DNA from: Verrucomicrobiota bacterium
Lineage (GTDB): Bacteria > Verrucomicrobiota > Verrucomicrobiia > Limisphaerales > Fontisphaeraceae
Reading direction: 5' to 3'
Length of the DNA: 49,497 nucleotides
NCBI GenBank assembly: GCA_037139415.1
Contig: JBAXGN010000033.1
Location: 1 to 49,497, forward strand
Part shown: piece after piece, positions 1-7,700 of the stretch
Layout of the letters: each line of letters opens with the position of its first letter
How positions within the stretch are numbered: position 1 is the first letter of the stretch
Notes under the pieces: generated by a model
What the model saw: the letters and a program-made list of their open reading frames with translations, nothing else
Database searches by the model: none
What the model was told of the DNA's origin: nothing
Program-made: the position numbers and the translations under genes

Positions 1-285
1 ATGCACATATTGTTTTTTGGTTAGCATGTAAAATCTCGATAAACGGTCATATCCAATATTCAATATAGGCAAATATCATGATTTATGGTCATATACGATT
101 TACTTGTATTATGAATATCTCGATATACTGTCGTATCCAATATTGAATATGACCAGAAATACAAATATTCGTTAGTATACAATTTTGTATCAGACCAAAT
201 ATGTCTGTGAACTATGATATGCAATATTGATGTATATCAAATATCATGATATACATGCATATATAATATTGGATAGCCATGTTTC
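1..285. repeat. Degenerate AT-rich tandem repeat, 84-base period
   Basis: Three units can be laid out without gaps at 34-117, 118-201 and 202-285, with part of a fourth at 1-33. The core caatatt recurs at 54, 138 and 222, exactly 84 bases apart. Units 1 and 2 share 29 of their first 33 bases. Units 1 and 3 share caaatatcatgat at 70-82 and 238-250, which is 168 bases or two periods. The motif tatccaatatt at 50-60 and 134-144 also appears inverted at 265-275. The segment is far more AT-rich than the rest of the window and has no open frame. It is truncated by the window edge. Function is unknown; a decayed satellite, a protein-binding array or a mobile-element remnant are all possible. Confidence 0.65.
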
Positions 286-421
286 CGAATTTGACAGGCC
301 GGTTTGGGTTTGGCAGAGTGGCTTCCGAGACTTAGTTAACGGCAGTAACTTTTCCGGTCAGGGCTGCGTGACAGTAGTTTGCCCGGTTAGCGGGCGGTGA
401 TGGGCGGCCAATTGACCGGAT

Positions 422-1177
422 ATGATATGGATGTTTATGAAAGACTTGTCCCGTTTGTTTGAAGTGCCATTTGACGATCCGTACCTCAGTTTGGGCCATT
501 TGTTGGCCTTTGCCACGGATCATTTGCAGCGGATGATTGCCAATAACCCGGCCTCAGCGCTGGATGCGCGCATCGCAGCCACCCAAGACGCGTTGGCGCA
601 AGTGAACACGTTCTTCAGCGAAGACAACACCAGCCTTGGCCTCCGCAAGGGGCAAAAAATGGCCAAGCGGAAGTTCCGCGCCGGTCTGCGGGCCAAAATC
701 GCCAAACTTGCCGGGGCCGTGATGGCTCGGTACGGCCTGCGCACCGCGCTTTACCTGGAATGCTTTCCGCATGGCCGGCGAAACTTCAACAGGTGTACGG
801 ATGACCAATTGGGAACCCATCTGGTGGTGCTTCGGGACCGCATCGCGGCCCACGGAACGGACCTCGGCGCGACGGCGGTGGCGGAGGCGGCGGCGCTGGT
901 CGAGGGCTGGGCGTCCATCCATGCGGCCAGCGAACGTGCCACGGGCGCAAAGACCGCGACGCAAGAGGCGAAAAAACTGGCCCGCGAACATCTCCAACTG
1001 ATGCTGTACCTGAACGTGGTGAAGCTGATGGAGCTGTTCCCCCGCCAGCCGGAGCGCTGCGGGCTCTACCTGCAACAAAGCTTGCTGCATCCGCGCCCGC
1101 GCCGGCCCACGTCCGACGCGCCCGCCGCCGCCACGGTGCCGGAGACCATGCCCCTTTCCCCTCAGAACTCCGGCTAG
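422..1177 (+). CDS. Hypothetical protein, helical, unrecognised
   Basis: This 251-residue protein belongs to no family I can name. It appears mostly alpha-helical and Ala/Leu/Arg-rich: residues about 10-110 are amphipathic helices, with a basic Lys/Arg patch around GQKMAKRKFRAGLRAKIAK. A helix-rich second half ends in a low-complexity Pro/Ala tail (PRPRRPTSDAPAAA). No signal peptide or membrane segment is seen. In-frame ATG codons lie at 422, 431 and 437; none has a clear ribosome site, so the start is open. It stands alone, flanked by the AT-rich repeat upstream and a palindromic GC-rich stretch downstream. Codon use is like a real gene, but two antisense frames of 178 and 74 residues overlap it, so confidence is moderate. 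Confidence 0.6.
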   Translation: MIWMFMKDLSRLFEVPFDDPYLSLGHLLAFATDHLQRMIANNPASALDARIAATQDALAQVNTFFSEDNTSLGLRKGQKMAKRKFRAGLRAKIAKLAGAVMARYGLRTALYLECFPHGRRNFNRCTDDQLGTHLVVLRDRIAAHGTDLGATAVAEAAALVEGWASIHAASERATGAKTATQEAKKLAREHLQLMLYLNVVKLMELFPRQPERCGLYLQQSLLHPRPRRPTSDAPAAATVPETMPLSPQNSG

Positions 1178-1184
1178 CTATCTT

Positions 1185-1202
1185 TCATCCCGCGCGGGAT
1201 GA
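1185..1202. repeat. Perfect 18-base palindrome downstream of the first gene
   Basis: The 18-base sequence tcatcccgcgcgggatga is a perfect palindrome beginning 8 bases after the stop at 1177. It would form a GC-rich stem with essentially no loop and is not followed by a T run, so it is not a classical terminator. Further dyads follow: arms ggtcgcg (1265-1271) and cgcgacc (1284-1290), and an accccgc/gcgggt pair near 1318-1331. The cluster looks like a dispersed REP-type intergenic element rather than coding DNA. Confidence 0.45.
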
Positions 1203-1420
1203 GCGAAGACGCCCAAAGCCCGCCCGAGCCGGAACCCGGAGGGTTCAAAGAGTGTAGCCGGTTCGGTCGCGAGGGGCACGGGGCGCGACCACCGGAAAAC
1301 CGCAGAAAAGAAGATGCACCCCGCAGCGGGTGCCAGAGAGGTAGTACAGATAATCCAAGCTCAGCGATGGCGCAGAGCGTCATTCTGGAGCGTGGTTTTG
1401 GCCCGGACTGAGTCTTCTCA

Positions 1421-1969
1421 TCAAAGGCACTTTTCCCAGCCCTCGGAATCTTCGCTCCCGAAACTCCCTCCGGTTGATCTTCCAGTGCCAAGATCAACAC
1501 AGAATGGGTGCCACTGGTCATCGGGGGACCATGCGAGTCCCTTCACCTCGCCCTGATCGACGCGGAGTTGATCGAACCCGTCCCACGAAAGCCGCCGCGT
1601 ATGCCAGACGATTCCCAGTGAACCCAACCGCACAAGAGCGAGGCCTTGCCAACTGAAGATCCAGCCAGTGGGCTCCTGTACTTCCATTGCTGCGTCAATC
1701 GCGGGCAGCAACAGTTGCCCAACCCTTGTGTCTGGATTGACGACCCAAAGATCACCAGCAGCAATGATGACTGCGTCCCGCCCGTTCGGATGCATCCCAG
1801 CGAGATTAATTCCTCCAAGCCCCGGCTTGAAGTTGCCGACCCAGGTCCCCACGTCGGTCTTGAACTCCACAACCTTGCCTTCACGTCCAAGTCGCCCCCA
1901 TTCGACGGGGAATGCCGTTGGCATAGGACCGTAAGCGGGTAAACCGGGAAGTAATGTCAAATGGAACAT
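1421..1969 (-). CDS. Hypothetical protein, WG-rich, unrecognised
   Basis: This is a 182-residue protein read from an ATG at 1969. The frame is open 69 codons further, to 2176, but that extension is Arg/Pro-rich, crosses the hairpin at 2103-2125 and looks non-coding, so I prefer the internal start MFHLTLLPGLPAYGP. The body is protein-like, with Gly/Trp-rich strands such as GTWVGNF, HPNGRDAVIIAAGDLWVVNP, RRLSWDGFD and GLAWSPDDQW, then a terminal GRSTGGSFGSE. The pattern suggests a small beta-rich fold; the HPNGRD and WSPDDQW phrases recall beta-propeller-like strands, but I cannot assign a family. No signal peptide is seen. It lies on the strand of the rsmD operon but is separated from rsmD by 167 bases and a hairpin. 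Confidence 0.6.
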   Translation of the reverse strand: MFHLTLLPGLPAYGPMPTAFPVEWGRLGREGKVVEFKTDVGTWVGNFKPGLGGINLAGMHPNGRDAVIIAAGDLWVVNPDTRVGQLLLPAIDAAMEVQEPTGWIFSWQGLALVRLGSLGIVWHTRRLSWDGFDQLRVDQGEVKGLAWSPDDQWHPFCVDLGTGRSTGGSFGSEDSEGWEKCL

Positions 1970-2102
1970 GGCATTTAAGGCCGACACTCTTCCTGAACGA
2001 ACCTTTCTTTCCTTCTTCCCGCTGGCGGGTTGGTTATCATGCTGCCGATCATCGGCGGGATGGCCCCGCCGGTCAATGGGAAAACTGCGCAACGGGCCGC
2101 CG

Positions 2103-2125
2103 CCACCTATATATATATTAGGTGG
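2103..2125 (-). terminator. Hairpin just downstream of rsmD
   Basis: Arms ccaccta (2103-2109) and taggtgg (2119-2125) are complementary around an alternating TA core. The dyad starts 11 bases past the rsmD stop, reading on the minus strand. It could end the four-gene transcript that begins at 9094. There is no U run after it, so intrinsic termination is uncertain; it may instead stabilise the 3' end. Confidence 0.35.
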
Positions 2126-2136
2126 AGCCGCCCAGG

Positions 2137-2742
2137 TTACGGCTGGGGTTCGGCGGCGGGCGCGGGGGCTGGGCATTCGAGGAAGCGCATCCAGGAGTCG
2201 CCGTGGGTCAGGCGCTTGCGCTCGTGCCAGGGCGGGACGAGGGTGAGGGTGTCGCGCTTGGCGTGGCCCAGGACGAACAGGCCGCCGGGGGCCAGGAGGC
2301 GCGGGAGGTCGGGATGGTCGAGCGTTTTTTGCGCGAGGGAGCGGGAACGGCTGCCGATGTTTTTCTCGCCGTAAGGCGGATCGGCCATGATGAGGTCAAA
2401 CTGCACCGCCGAGGCGGCGAGCTGGGGGATGGCGGTGAAGACGTCCTGCACGCGCACTTGCAGGGAGCCGACCGGGAGCCGGGCGGCGTGAAAGTTGTCG
2501 CCAATGAACCGGGCGTGCCGGCTGGAGAGTTCGATGCAGAGCGCGTAGCTGGCCCCGCGGCTCAGGCATTCCAGGCTCAGCGCGCCGGTGCCGCCAAAGA
2601 GTTCCAGGACGCGCGCGTCGAGCACGCGCCCGCCGAGGCTGTTGAAGACGGCCTGCCGCACGAGGTCGGGCGTGGGGCGGACGTCCAGCCCCTTGGGGAC
2701 TTTCAAAATGGTGTTGCCCGCGGTGCCGCCAATGATTCGCAT
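2137..2742 (-). CDS. rsmD: 16S rRNA (guanine966-N2)-methyltransferase RsmD
   Basis: This 201-residue protein has the usual length for RsmD, which methylates G966 of 16S rRNA in the assembled 30S subunit using S-adenosylmethionine. It opens with MRIIGGTAGNTILKVPKG and then RPTPDLVRQAVFNSL, both typical of the family. The SAM-binding loop is LELFGGTGALSLECLSRGA (about residues 46-64). The catalytic DPPY motif lies in IMADPPYGEKN near residue 121. The ATG at 2742 lies 3 bases after the stop of the upstream alcohol dehydrogenase, so the two are almost certainly cotranscribed. A Pro/Ala-rich tail (PAPAPAAEPQP) closes the protein. A functional link to the lipid genes upstream is not obvious; it may simply be carried on the operon. 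Confidence 0.9.
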   Translation of the reverse strand: MRIIGGTAGNTILKVPKGLDVRPTPDLVRQAVFNSLGGRVLDARVLELFGGTGALSLECLSRGASYALCIELSSRHARFIGDNFHAARLPVGSLQVRVQDVFTAIPQLAASAVQFDLIMADPPYGEKNIGSRSRSLAQKTLDHPDLPRLLAPGGLFVLGHAKRDTLTLVPPWHERKRLTHGDSWMRFLECPAPAPAAEPQP

Positions 2743-2745
2743 AGT

Positions 2746-4008
2746 TCAGTCGTGCAGGTTGAATACGGTCTTGAAGTTGCCGGGCCGGTCGGTGCGGAAG
2801 GCGTGCTCGATGGCGGCGCGGTAGTCGGCCAGGGGGAATTGGCGGCTGACGAGGGGCTTGAGCACCCCCTGCCCGGCGCGCAGGTATTCCAGCGCGAGTT
2901 CGATGGTCTTGAGGCGGCGGCCGTCGGGCAGGTTTTCGTAGGCGTAGGCGTAGGTGCTCTGGTGGTGGAGTTCCTTGTACCAGAGGCTCGTCCAATCCAC
3001 GCCGCTGGGCACGCCCGGCATGCCCACCAGCAGGATCATGCCGCCGGGGCGGGCCAGGCGCATGGCATCGTCGAGGGTGGCGCTCAGGCCGACGCAATCC
3101 ACGACGACATCCACGCCGCCGAGGACGACGGGTTTGCCGAGTTCGGGCTGGTAGATGCCGCCGGAGCCGCGCAGGTCGCCGGTTTGTTCGAGGACCCATT
3201 GGTAGGTCTCGCGCGGGCCGCGCAGGCCAAAGCAGAGGTCGGCGCCCAGGGTGCGGGCCATCTCCGCCTGGTGCGGGAATCGGGCGGTCGCCAGGATGCG
3301 CCCGCGCCCGCCGGCCATGCGGTAGGCGTGGATGAGCAGGAGGCCGATGGTGCCGCAGCCCATGACGAGCAGGGTCTGGTCTTCCTGGCGCGGGAGTTTG
3401 AGCGCGGCGTGCAGGGAGCAGGCCAGCGGTTCGGCCAGCACGGCTTCCTCATCGCTCAGCCCCTCCGGCACGGCCTGCAATTGGGTGTGATGAGCCACGA
3501 CGCTGGCGCGGCTCCAGCCGCCGCCGGTGCCGGCGCAAAAGCCGGTCTGGAACCCGGCGGTCATGCTGCCTTTGAGGATGTTCTCGCAGTTGGCGTATTG
3601 CCCGCGCGCGCACGGGCGGCAGAGCGGCTTCATCCCGCGCACGGCGCAGCCCAGCGCCGGTTCCAGCACGACGGTCCGGCCCGGCTTCCATTGGGCGGGG
3701 ACGTCGGGCCCGGCCTCGACGATTTCGGCGACCAGCTCGTGCCCGAGCACGAACGGGGTGGAGACGAAGGGGGAAAAGTAGGGGGTGCCCTTGCAGGCGA
3801 TGGTGGAGAGGTCCGAGCCGCAGATGCCGCTGAGGCGCGGTTGCAGGCGGACCCATTCACCGTTGGGCAGCGGCGGCGGCGCGAGCCGGGTGAGCCGGAT
3901 GCAGGAGAGCGCGCCCGTGACTACCGAGGGCCAGCGGCCGGAGGTGTTGCGCACCAGCAGCCAGCGCGGCACGGAACGGATGTATTGAACGGAATCGGCT
4001 AGGTCCAT
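2746..4008 (-). CDS. Zinc-dependent medium-chain alcohol dehydrogenase
   Basis: This 420-residue protein belongs to the medium-chain, zinc-dependent alcohol dehydrogenase superfamily, which oxidises alcohols or reduces carbonyls with NAD(P). Catalytic-zinc ligands are visible as Cys63 in GICGSD and the GHE motif at His90-Glu91. Four cysteines at 121, 130, 133 and 141 fit a structural zinc lobe. The nucleotide-binding glycine motif is VMGCGTIGLL. The frame is open to 4089, but the ATG at 4008 is preferred: the extension is Arg/Pro-rich, and this start overlaps the HAD stop (3999-4001) by 10 bases. The length is above the usual 340-380 residues because of an N-terminal extension and an insert after the cysteine cluster. 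The substrate is unknown; its position suggests a long-chain alcohol, aldehyde or a glycerol-type compound. Confidence 0.85.
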   Translation of the reverse strand: MDLADSVQYIRSVPRWLLVRNTSGRWPSVVTGALSCIRLTRLAPPPLPNGEWVRLQPRLSGICGSDLSTIACKGTPYFSPFVSTPFVLGHELVAEIVEAGPDVPAQWKPGRTVVLEPALGCAVRGMKPLCRPCARGQYANCENILKGSMTAGFQTGFCAGTGGGWSRASVVAHHTQLQAVPEGLSDEEAVLAEPLACSLHAALKLPRQEDQTLLVMGCGTIGLLLIHAYRMAGGRGRILATARFPHQAEMARTLGADLCFGLRGPRETYQWVLEQTGDLRGSGGIYQPELGKPVVLGGVDVVVDCVGLSATLDDAMRLARPGGMILLVGMPGVPSGVDWTSLWYKELHHQSTYAYAYENLPDGRRLKTIELALEYLRAGQGVLKPLVSRQFPLADYRAAIEHAFRTDRPGNFKTVFNLHD

Positions 4009-4709
4009 GTTTCGGTTTTCCAATTGCGTTGCGCGGCGACGCGCAGCAGGCGGCGGTCCGGGTTCACGGCCACGGGATTCCCGGCGCATTCCATCATGGC
4101 CAGGTCGCCAATCGCATCGCCCAGGGCAAACGACTGGGCCAGGTCCATGCCGTTGGCCCGGGCGTGCTGGCGCACGGCGGCGGCCTTTTGCGCGCCGGTG
4201 AACGGCTCGCCTTGCAGGCGGCCGGTGAAGCAGCCGTCCTGTTCTTCAAGGGCCGGGGCGAGGCAGTCCGCCTGGAAATCGCGGGCCATCGGTTCCATGA
4301 ACAGATCGAGGCCGCCGGTGACGAGCACGAGTTTGACGCCCTCGCTTTGCCGCGCGCGAATCCAATCCAGCGCGTGGGGGAACAGCTTGGGCTTGATGCG
4401 TTGCTGGTAATAATCCGAGGCCAAGCTGCGGACCTTGGCCACGGAGACGCCGCGATAGTTGGAGTAGATGGCGACGTTGGAGGCGCGGCGGCTGAATTGA
4501 TCCACGCACCACCACCAGGGAGCGCGCCCGGCCAGGCTGGCCAGCCAGAGCCAATTCCACGGCGGCGCGAGCGTGTGTACCTTCATCCAGACAAGCGGCG
4601 TGACGATGGTGGTATCCGTCAAGGTCCCGTCCACATCGCAATACGCGGCGCGGTACACGGAAGAAGAGGATGCATTCACAGCCATAAAAGACGTTGCCGG
4701 GCTTGCCAT
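3999..4709 (-). CDS. HAD-superfamily phosphatase (SerB-like, subfamily IB)
   Basis: This 236-residue HAD hydrolase is predicted to dephosphorylate a small phosphoester or phospholipid intermediate. Motif I is CDVDGTLTDT, with the nucleophile Asp25 and acid/base Asp27. Motif II is LVLVTGGLD. A lysine follows in TGAQKAAAV, and motif III is ALGDAIGDLAMM. The Trp-rich segment WNWLWLASLAGRAPWWW between motifs I and II is hydrophobic and could touch the membrane or a lipid substrate. The ATG at 4709 shares its A with the TGA of the upstream megasynthase (1-base overlap), implying translational coupling. The open frame extends upstream to 4916, but that part lies inside the acyltransferase coding region. 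A role next to a PlsC-type domain, such as making a diacyl- or alkylacylglycerol, is inference. Confidence 0.85.
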   Translation of the reverse strand: MASPATSFMAVNASSSSVYRAAYCDVDGTLTDTTIVTPLVWMKVHTLAPPWNWLWLASLAGRAPWWWCVDQFSRRASNVAIYSNYRGVSVAKVRSLASDYYQQRIKPKLFPHALDWIRARQSEGVKLVLVTGGLDLFMEPMARDFQADCLAPALEEQDGCFTGRLQGEPFTGAQKAAAVRQHARANGMDLAQSFALGDAIGDLAMMECAGNPVAVNPDRRLLRVAAQRNWKTETWT

Positions 4710-7700
4710 CAGCGGATGGGCGGCAAGTCCGCCAAAGCTTCCACCCGTTCGCGCAGCAACGCGGCTGAACGGCGGTAGAGTTCGGAAGCCGCGACCGTCT
4801 CCCGCGCCGACTTGAGCGGCGCAAGGTCCACCGGGGGACCAATCCGTACTTCCACCCGCCCTGGACGCGGAAAACGCCGTCCTTTGGGCCATGCAGCATA
4901 GGTGCCCTGCAACCACACCGGCACCAACGGCACATCCAATTCCATCGCCAGCACGCCGATGCCCGGCTTGAACGGCTGTAATTCGCCGGTGATGGTGCGC
5001 GTGCCTTCCGGGAAGATCAATAAGGCGCGCCCGCTATCCAAGACCGTCTTGCACACGGCCAGGCTTTCCGCCGCGTTCGCTTCGCGGTCCAGCGGCAGCG
5101 CGTTCAGGAAGGTGGTGAAGAACCAGGCTTTGATGCTGGAGTCGAAGAAATAGTCCTTGGCCGCCATGGCGTGCAGCTTCTCGGCGTGCGGCCCGAGCAC
5201 CTTGCGGATGGCGGGCAAATCCAGGTGGCTGGAGTGGTTGGCGACGATGATGTAGGGGCCGGTCTTGGGCAGGTTTTCGAGCCCGCCGCCGCGCACCCGC
5301 ACGTGAACATCCATGACCAAGTTGAGGACGGTGTCCCAGGACTTGCGCAATACACGGCGCCCGGCCGTTTGCTGCATGCCCGCCTCCAACACGTCCTTCC
5401 GCACATGGGCGCGCTCCCACAGGGCACGTCGGCGTTGCGATTTTGTCTTCAACGCATCACTGCCTACGGCCTCCTTGACGAGCGCGGTGACGTCCTGCAC
5501 CGTGAAAATACGTGCCTCAGCCTCGCCGGGGAACGTGACGCCAAAACGGACTTCGATCATTTGCAGCAAGTCCACGCGCCCGATGGAATCAATGCCCAGG
5601 TCCATCTGCAACTTGTGCGCGGGCGAGATATCGGCGGGAGCAAGGTTGCCGGCCACCCGAGCCACGAGGCGTGCGACTTCAATCTCCACCGCGTTTAAGT
5701 CTGTAATCACCTCGGGGGCAGCTACCGTTAAAGCGGCGGTGGCGGGGGCGGTGAATTTCTCCACGACTGCACCGGTATAACGCGCCCGGACTTTGCCGCG
5801 CTGCACCTTGAGCGTGGACGTCTTCGGCAACTCTTCGGTTTGAAATTCGACGCGGGCAATCCGCTGGTGGCTTGGCAAATCCCGAGTGCGATGCGCGACT
5901 TCGGCAACGATGTTTTCCTTGTTTGCCCCGGCATCCAACACCAGCACGGCGGTCACCTCTTCCCCCTGGCCGTTGCGTCCCGGCAAGCCGACGACGCATA
6001 GTTCCTTCACGCCAGAAAGGTTCTTGAGATAATACTCCACATCATCCGGATACACGTTCTTGCCTGCACTGGTGACAATAATATCCTTGAGCCGTCCGGT
6101 AATGTGCAAGTAGCCCTCGTGGTCCAGGCGCCCGAGGTCGCCGGTCTTGAACCAGCCGTTTTCCATGACCGCCGCCGTGGCGGCGGGATTGCGCCAATAC
6201 CCGTGCATGATCGAGGGACCGCGCGCGAGCACCTCGCCGACGTTTTCCTCGTCGCCCAGGTTCTGAATGCTGATCTCCATGCCGGGAATCACTGAGCCAA
6301 CCGAGCCGGCCTTGGCTCCCACCATGGGATTGACGGTAAGCACCGGCGACGTTTCCGTAAGGCCGTAGCCTTCGCAGATGGTGATGCCGAACCGGCGGAA
6401 AAAATGAAATATTTCCGGATCCAACGCCGCCCCGCCGGAAACAAACGCACGCACATGACCGCCGAAGGCATCATGCACTTTGCGAAACATTTTCGGGCGC
6501 ATCGTGTTGCACCCCACGACTTCGCCAAGCAGGCAGGCCATCTCCCCCGCCTCCAGCGCCACCCGTCCCTTCACCCCCGCTTGCTCAATGCGTAGGCGGA
6601 TGCCATCCATGAACAGCTTGAAGAGGCGCGGGACGCCGATCATCACCGTGATTTCATTCAGCTTCATGGTGTCCAGGATTTCCTGGCCGCGCAGCACCTC
6701 GAGGTGATGCACGGTGGAACCGCCATACATCGGAATAAGGAAACCCGCCGTGAACTCAAACGCATGATGCATGGGCAGGACCGAGAGAAAACGATCACTC
6801 TCCAGCGGTTCGAGCACTTCCGCCACCGCCATGGCGTTGGCAATGAAGTTGGAGTGATGCAGCATTACCCCCTTGGGATCGAGGGTGGTCCCGCTGGTGA
6901 ACAGGATCGAAGCCAGGGTCTCCGCCGATGGTTCCCGCAATGTTCGGTTCGCAACGTCCGCGGCAGTGCCGGGCACCGGCCACTTCTGGCCATCAAACGG
7001 GGTTAATCCCGCGAGCAGATTCAGGCATGGCGGCAGACCGTTCCCTTGCCCCAGATGTCCCGCTCCCTGCTTGAAAAGATTAGGTGAAATGAGGATCGCC
7101 TTAGCCTCGGTGAACTTGAGAATACGCGCGATCTCGGCGGGTGGCATGGTGCGATCCAATGGCACCACCGTGGCTCCGGCACGGGAAACCGACAAATAGC
7201 CGAGCGCCCATTCTGGGCAGTTTTCACCCAGCAACGCCACACGATCCCCGGCGTGCAGATTCAATCGCGCTGCCAGCAGTCTGGCCTGATCTGTGGCACG
7301 ATCATACATTTCCGCGTAGCTCAACCGCACATGAGCGGGCCCATTCTCGGGATTGGAACGCCGAATCTCAGCCATCGGCTTGTTTCCAAATCGTTCCTTG
7401 CCGCGCAACGCCAGTTCCACAATGGTTTGCGGTACACCCCGCACACTCACAATGGCACGCCGCTTTTGTCCCGCCTCCTGCTCTTCCTCCAGCAACTTGC
7501 CCTGACCGGCCCCAGTGCGCGGCACCTCTTCCATGCGCAGGATATTCCGCTTGAGACCGGGAATATGCACATCCTGCAAATAATTGCGCCAATGGAACCG
7601 GCGGGGGTCAAAATTGAATGCCTCGCGTTCCTCAGGCACCAACGACTGCAGCAGTTCGGCGGCGTGTTCGGTTTCAAACCGGCAATCCAGATTCACATAC

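Noticed and set aside
1-285. CRISPR array
   Set aside because: The repeat units are degenerate along their full 84 bases and there are no constant repeats alternating with unique spacers.
1199-1411. Plus-strand frame of 70 codons
   Set aside because: It spans the palindrome cluster and has the arbitrary Pro/Glu/Arg composition of a repeat read through; no coding support.
2122-4002. Plus-strand frame of 626 codons
   Set aside because: It lies antisense to rsmD and the alcohol dehydrogenase, both recognised, and its composition (Ala/Gly/Glu-rich) is a shadow of GC-rich codons.
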